In this document: piece by piece, positions 60,896-64,000 of the stretch
How positions within the stretch are numbered: position 1 is the first letter of the stretch
Layout: the number at the start of each line of letters is the position of its first letter
Source: Micromonospora sp. WMMA1947
GTDB lineage: Bacteria > Actinomycetota > Actinomycetes > Mycobacteriales > Micromonosporaceae
DNA length: 64,000 bases
Reading direction: 5' to 3'
Assembly: GCF_027497355.1 (NCBI RefSeq)
Contig: NZ_CP114909.1
Location: 4,235,001 to 4,299,000, forward strand
Translations under genes and position numbers: made by a program
The notes under the pieces: model-generated
What the model was told of the DNA's origin: nothing
What the model saw: the letters and a program-made list of their open reading frames with translations, nothing else
Database searches by the model: none

Positions 60896-62332
60896 TCATC
60901 GTCCTCCTTGACTCTCGCAGCCGGACGGCAGCATCGTGTGGGCCAGTTCCGACTCGACCCGGGCGGCCAGCCGAAGCACCAGGTCGTCGTCGCCGGGCCG
61001 TCCCACGAGTTGCAGCCCGACCGGCAACCCGCGGGACGTCAGGCCGGCCGGCAGGGACAGCGCCGGCTGACCGGTGATGTTGAACGGGTACGTCGCCGGC
61101 GACCACGCGAGCCACAGCAGATCGGCCGGGTCGGCGGCCCAGGGCGGGGCGACGGCGTCGGCGTCGAACGGCTCGATCGGGACGGTCGCCATGGCCAGCA
61201 GGTCGTAGCGTTCCATCACGGCGGCGAGCGTCGCCCGCAGCGTCATCCGCACCTCCTCGGCCCGCATCACGGCCGCGCCGGTCAGCGACCGTCCGTACCG
61301 CACGACCGCCAGCCGGCCCTCGTCGCAGAGGTGCTCGTCCTCCGGTGCCGTACCGTCGGCCTCGGCGGCGGCGACGACATCCACCAGGGCCGCGTACGGG
61401 TCGGCGAACGGGACCTCGATGCGCTCGACGCGGTGGCCCAGGCCGGTCAGCACCGACGGGACGGCGTCGGTCACGCCGCGGACCTCGTCGGACGTTCCCG
61501 GGAACTCCAGCCAGCCGATCCGCAGCGACGCGGGCGCCGCCCGGGACGCCAAGGGGCCCGTGGACGAGTCCGGGTCCCGCTGGTCCGGCCCGGTCAGCAC
61601 GGCCATCAGCTCGGCGACGTCGGCGACGCTGCGGGCCAGCGGTCCCACGTGCGCCAGGCGGTCGGCGCACGGCGGTACGTAGGGGATCCGGGCGAAGGAC
61701 GGCTTGAACCCGACCACACCGCAGAACGCCGCGGGGATACGTACCGAGCCGGCCCCGTCCGTGCCGATCGACGCGGCGCACAGGCCCGCCGCCACCGCGG
61801 CGGCGGATCCGCCGCTCGAACCGCCGGCGGTCCGGTCCGGTGCCCAGGGGTTCCGCGTCGGCCCGGCGAGCCGGTTCACCGTGCTGGCGCTCCACCCGTA
61901 CTCCGACGTCGTCGTCTTGCCCACGACGATCGCACCCGCCGCGCGCAGGCGCGCCACGGCGGGCGCGTCCGCCGCCGCCCGGCGGTTGGGCAGGAGCGAG
62001 CCCCGGCGGGTGGGAAGGTCTCGTGTCTGGATCAGGTCCTTGACGGAGACCGGGACGCCGAGCAGCGGCCGTTCCCGGAAGGCCGCCTCGCCGACGGTGC
62101 GGATCATCCGGTCGGCCGCGTCCGCCTCGCGCAGCGCGCCGTCGCCCGCCACCGCGACGAACGCCCCGATTTCCGGGTCGGTGTCGCGAATGGCGTCCAG
62201 GACGTTCCGTACGTGCGCCGCGACCGTCGAACGGCCCGTGAGAAACAGTTGTCTCGTCTCGTGGATGCTGCCGCAGACCGGCTGCCTGATACTGGAACCC
62301 GTGAATACCGGCACCGCACCACTACAGGTCAT
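60896..62332 (-). CDS. Amidase-signature hydrolase
   Basis: About 478 residues. Ser-cisSer-Lys triad: Lys in PVSVKDLIQT, cis-Ser and Ser in GGSSGGSAAAVAAGLCAASIGTDGAGSVRIPAAFCGVVGFKP. FzmO-type amidases in hydrazine pathways hydrolyse N-acetylhydrazine to free hydrazine, which the glutamine-synthetase-like enzyme then captures; the two genes here are coupled. The start is uncertain: this ATG, or a TTG 18 bases upstream. Divergent to the lyase gene. Confidence 0.88.
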   Translation of the reverse strand: MTCSGAVPVFTGSSIRQPVCGSIHETRQLFLTGRSTVAAHVRNVLDAIRDTDPEIGAFVAVAGDGALREADAADRMIRTVGEAAFRERPLLGVPVSVKDLIQTRDLPTRRGSLLPNRRAAADAPAVARLRAAGAIVVGKTTTSEYGWSASTVNRLAGPTRNPWAPDRTAGGSSGGSAAAVAAGLCAASIGTDGAGSVRIPAAFCGVVGFKPSFARIPYVPPCADRLAHVGPLARSVADVAELMAVLTGPDQRDPDSSTGPLASRAAPASLRIGWLEFPGTSDEVRGVTDAVPSVLTGLGHRVERIEVPFADPYAALVDVVAAAEADGTAPEDEHLCDEGRLAVVRYGRSLTGAAVMRAEEVRMTLRATLAAVMERYDLLAMATVPIEPFDADAVAPPWAADPADLLWLAWSPATYPFNITGQPALSLPAGLTSRGLPVGLQLVGRPGDDDLVLRLAARVESELAHTMLPSGCESQGGR

Positions 62333-62423
62333 CGACGCGTATTCGTGCAAGTGTTCGCGCGCCGGTGGGAGCCGGTCGGAGCAATCGCGGAGAAGAAATG
62401 CCTCATCCTTCGGGGTGGGCCCT

Positions 62424-62432
62424 GTTCAACTG
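62424..62432. promoter_or_regulatory. StrR-type half-site
   Basis: GTTCAACTG, identical to the ideal half-site, lies in the divergent promoter between the amidase and the lyase. No partner arm is found at N11 or N12; CAGGCGAAA appears at N16. Confidence 0.3.
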
Positions 62433-62510
62433 CTGAAAAATGGTCTACCAGGCGAAAGCACGCACGGATAAAACAGAAAACCCGGCTGTACAGCACATCG
62501 ACGGAATGAC

Positions 62511-62516
62511 TATTCT
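62511..62516 (+). promoter_or_regulatory. Candidate -10 element for a leaderless lyase transcript
   Basis: TATTCT stands eight bases before the ATG of the lyase gene, and no ribosome-binding sequence lies between. This is the geometry of leaderless transcripts, common in actinobacteria. Confidence 0.35.
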
Positions 62517-62524
62517 GCACAGTC

Positions 62525-63811
62525 ATGATTCCCCGTTATTCTCTGCCCGAGATGGCGGACATCTGGTCGGACCAGGCGCGCTACGCGACATGGACCGAGG
62601 TGGAGGTCCTGGCCACGCAGGCGCAGGCGATTCTGGGACGCGTACCGGAGAGCGCCCTCAACGACATCCGGAGCGCCCGTGTGCCTTCGGTGGCCCAGGT
62701 GGTCGCGCACGAGCGCGAGCGCGACCACGAGATCCTCGCCTTCCTCGCGGCCCTCTGCGAGGGCATCCCGGAGGACTCCGCCCGGTGGGTGCACCTCGGG
62801 ATGACCAGCTACGACCTCGTCGACACCGCCCAGGGCTCCACCATGGCCCGGGCCTGCGACCTGCTGCTCGGTGCGGCGGTGCGGCTCCGCGCGGTACTGG
62901 CGGACCAGGCGGTCGCGCACTGGCACACGGTGTGCATCGGACGGACCCACGGGATGCACGCCGAGCCCACCACGCTGGGCCACAAGTTCGCCGGTTTCGC
63001 CTTCGCGATCGACCGGTCCGTGCGGCGGCTGCGGGCGGCACGCTCGGAGGTCGCGGTCGGGACGATCTCCGGGTCCGTCGGGACCTACGCGCTCATCGAC
63101 CCGTTCGTCGAGGAGTACGTCTGCGCCGAGCTGGGCCTCGGCGTGGAACCCGCGCCGACCCAGGTCGTGGCGCGCGACCGGCACGCGCAACTCCTGCACG
63201 TGATCGCCCTCCTCGGCGGATGCGTCGAGCAGATCGCCACCGAGGTCCGCCTGCTCTCACGTACCGAGATCCGTGAGGTGGAGGAGCCCCGGCCGGCCGC
63301 CTACCAGGGGTCGAGCGCCATGCCGCACAAGCGCAACCCCACGAGCAGCGAGCGACTGGTGGGACTGGCGCGCCTGCTGCGCGGATACTCGGGGACGATG
63401 CTGGAGAACGTGGCGCTGTGGCACGAGCGGGACCTGTCGCACTCCTCGGTGGAGCGGGTCGTCCTGCCGGACGCGATGATCGTCGCGCACTACCAGGTGA
63501 GCGCGGCGACGGCGCTGGTGGCGGGGCTCCAGGTCTTTCCCGACCGCATGCGGGCGGCCGTCGACCTCACCAACGGCCTGGTCTACAGTTCCGCGGTCCT
63601 GGCCGACCTGCTGGAGCGCGGCACCGAGCGGGAACGTGCCTACCGGGCGGTTCAGGCCGCCGCCGACGGAGCCGGCTCCGGCGACGCCGACTTCGGGACC
63701 CTGCTCCGTGCCCAGGGGGTCGACGTCGGCCCGCTTCGGCCGGACCGTTTCCTCGTCCACCACGATGTCGTCCTCAAGCGATTGGAAAGCCTCCGTGAAC
63801 TGGAAGATTGA
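62525..63811 (+). CDS. Adenylosuccinate-lyase-like enzyme of the hydrazine cassette (FzmR/KinM-like)
   Basis: 428 residues, class II fumarase/aspartase family. LGMTSYDLVDTAQGS, GRTHGMHAEPTTLGHKF, the signature GSSAMPHKRNPTSSE with the catalytic Ser loop, and WHERDLSHSSVERV are present. A housekeeping purB would not normally sit here; homologues in fosfazinomycin and kinamycin remove fumarate from N-acetylhydrazinosuccinate. Tyr in TSYD replaces the usual Ser (TSxD). Its 3' end overlaps a GNAT gene by 17 bases, which fits acetylation just before elimination. Confidence 0.88.
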   Translation: MIPRYSLPEMADIWSDQARYATWTEVEVLATQAQAILGRVPESALNDIRSARVPSVAQVVAHERERDHEILAFLAALCEGIPEDSARWVHLGMTSYDLVDTAQGSTMARACDLLLGAAVRLRAVLADQAVAHWHTVCIGRTHGMHAEPTTLGHKFAGFAFAIDRSVRRLRAARSEVAVGTISGSVGTYALIDPFVEEYVCAELGLGVEPAPTQVVARDRHAQLLHVIALLGGCVEQIATEVRLLSRTEIREVEEPRPAAYQGSSAMPHKRNPTSSERLVGLARLLRGYSGTMLENVALWHERDLSHSSVERVVLPDAMIVAHYQVSAATALVAGLQVFPDRMRAAVDLTNGLVYSSAVLADLLERGTERERAYRAVQAAADGAGSGDADFGTLLRAQGVDVGPLRPDRFLVHHDVVLKRLESLRELED

Positions 63812-64000
63812 ACGCGAGACGGGCGCCGACCTGGATATGGAAGCGGTCCTGGGCGTCTACCGGTCCTCCGGGCTGGGCGAGCGCCGGCCCATTGCTGACG
63901 TCGCGCGAATGGCCACCATGGTGAGATCGGCGAACCTGATCGTGACCTGCCGAATCGAGGGTGAGCTGGTGGGCATCGCGAGGAGTGTTTCCGACTTCTC
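63795..64000 (+). CDS. GNAT-type N-acetyltransferase, truncated by the window
   Basis: Only the first about 68 residues are visible: a GTG start, then KIERETGADLDMEAVLGVYRSSGLGERRPI and MVRSANLIVTCRIEGELVGIARSVSDF, which fit the first helix and strands 2-4 of a GNAT fold; the acetyl-CoA loop is beyond the edge. In hydrazine pathways an FzmQ/KinN-type enzyme acetylates hydrazinosuccinate before the lyase acts, and here the two genes overlap. Confidence 0.75.
   Translation, partial: MNWKIERETGADLDMEAVLGVYRSSGLGERRPIADVARMATMVRSANLIVTCRIEGELVGIARSVSDF

Noticed and set aside
62525..63811. Housekeeping adenylosuccinate lyase purB
   Set aside because: No purine genes nearby, and a 17-base overlap with a GNAT gene and divergence from an amidase/GS pair point to the hydrazine cassette. 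The family motif alone cannot separate the two.

Overview
High-GC actinobacterial DNA. The GC-rich codon use, GTG/TTG starts, mycothiol-linked protein family, Tat/lipobox and CBM2/CBM13 secreted hydrolases suggest Micromonosporaceae (Micromonospora, Salinispora or a close relative). This is inferred from gene content, not from a database hit.

Left part, about 0-30 kb, is mostly housekeeping and catabolic. It starts with a urea-type ABC transporter (urtBCDE, with the end of the preceding gene at the window edge). Secreted polysaccharide-active proteins follow: an AA10 LPMO with CBM2, a CBM2 protein with a degenerate GH5-like domain, and a GH5-CBM13 enzyme. Next come an ECF sigma factor with a SnoaL-type tail, a double SnoaL protein, a PhoX-like protein and a secreted propeller-like protein. 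Positions 14.2-24.4 kb form a glucuronoxylan/aldouronate locus: ManD-type dehydratase, GH67 alpha-glucuronidase, DUF624 membrane protein, GH39, an ABC importer (lipoprotein and two permeases) and a divergent CE7 esterase. Then follow a SigJ/ECF41-like sigma factor with a divergent carboxymuconolactone decarboxylase, a DUF1801 protein, a BcrAB-like ABC exporter, a VOC protein and an alpha/beta hydrolase.

Right part, about 30-64 kb, is one side of an aromatic polyketide cluster that looks like the diazobenzofluorene family (kinamycin, lomaiviticin, fluostatin, nenestatin). Regulators: SARP, AraC-type and StrR/ParB-type. Tailoring and sugar genes: NDP-hexose 2,3-dehydratase, sulfotransferase-like protein, six FAD monooxygenases, protoporphyrinogen-oxidase-like flavoprotein, SDR and an NmrA-like protein. 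Polyketide genes: TcmI-type cyclase, ActIII-type ketoreductase, double-START aromatase and a two-domain ABM oxygenase of the AlpJ/JadG type. There is also an O-methyltransferase-like protein with a broken SAM motif, as expected for an AlpH-like hydrazine-transferring enzyme. Last comes a hydrazine cassette: adenylosuccinate-lyase-like protein, GNAT (cut by the window), amidase, glutamine-synthetase-like protein, heme-oxygenase-like DUF3050 protein, two-cluster ferredoxin and a 629-residue protein I do not recognise.

The minimal PKS, glycosyltransferases and nitrite-forming enzymes are not in the window; the cluster must continue to the right or be split.

The most notable new observations are: (i) four dyad elements of the form GTTCAACTG-N11/12-CAGTTGAAC in promoter regions of the cluster, matching the StrR operator pattern, in a cluster that encodes a StrR-like protein; (ii) three proteins that keep a family fold but lack a key residue (AlpH-like protein, C26 amidohydrolase without its HP dipeptide, Rv2466c-like protein with CPWA instead of CPWC); (iii) a 338-bp almost perfect direct repeat that gives two tandem monooxygenases the same C-terminus with a foreign codon style; (iv) a DUF3050-ferredoxin-orphan operon that is a candidate for the unassigned N-N or diazo chemistry.
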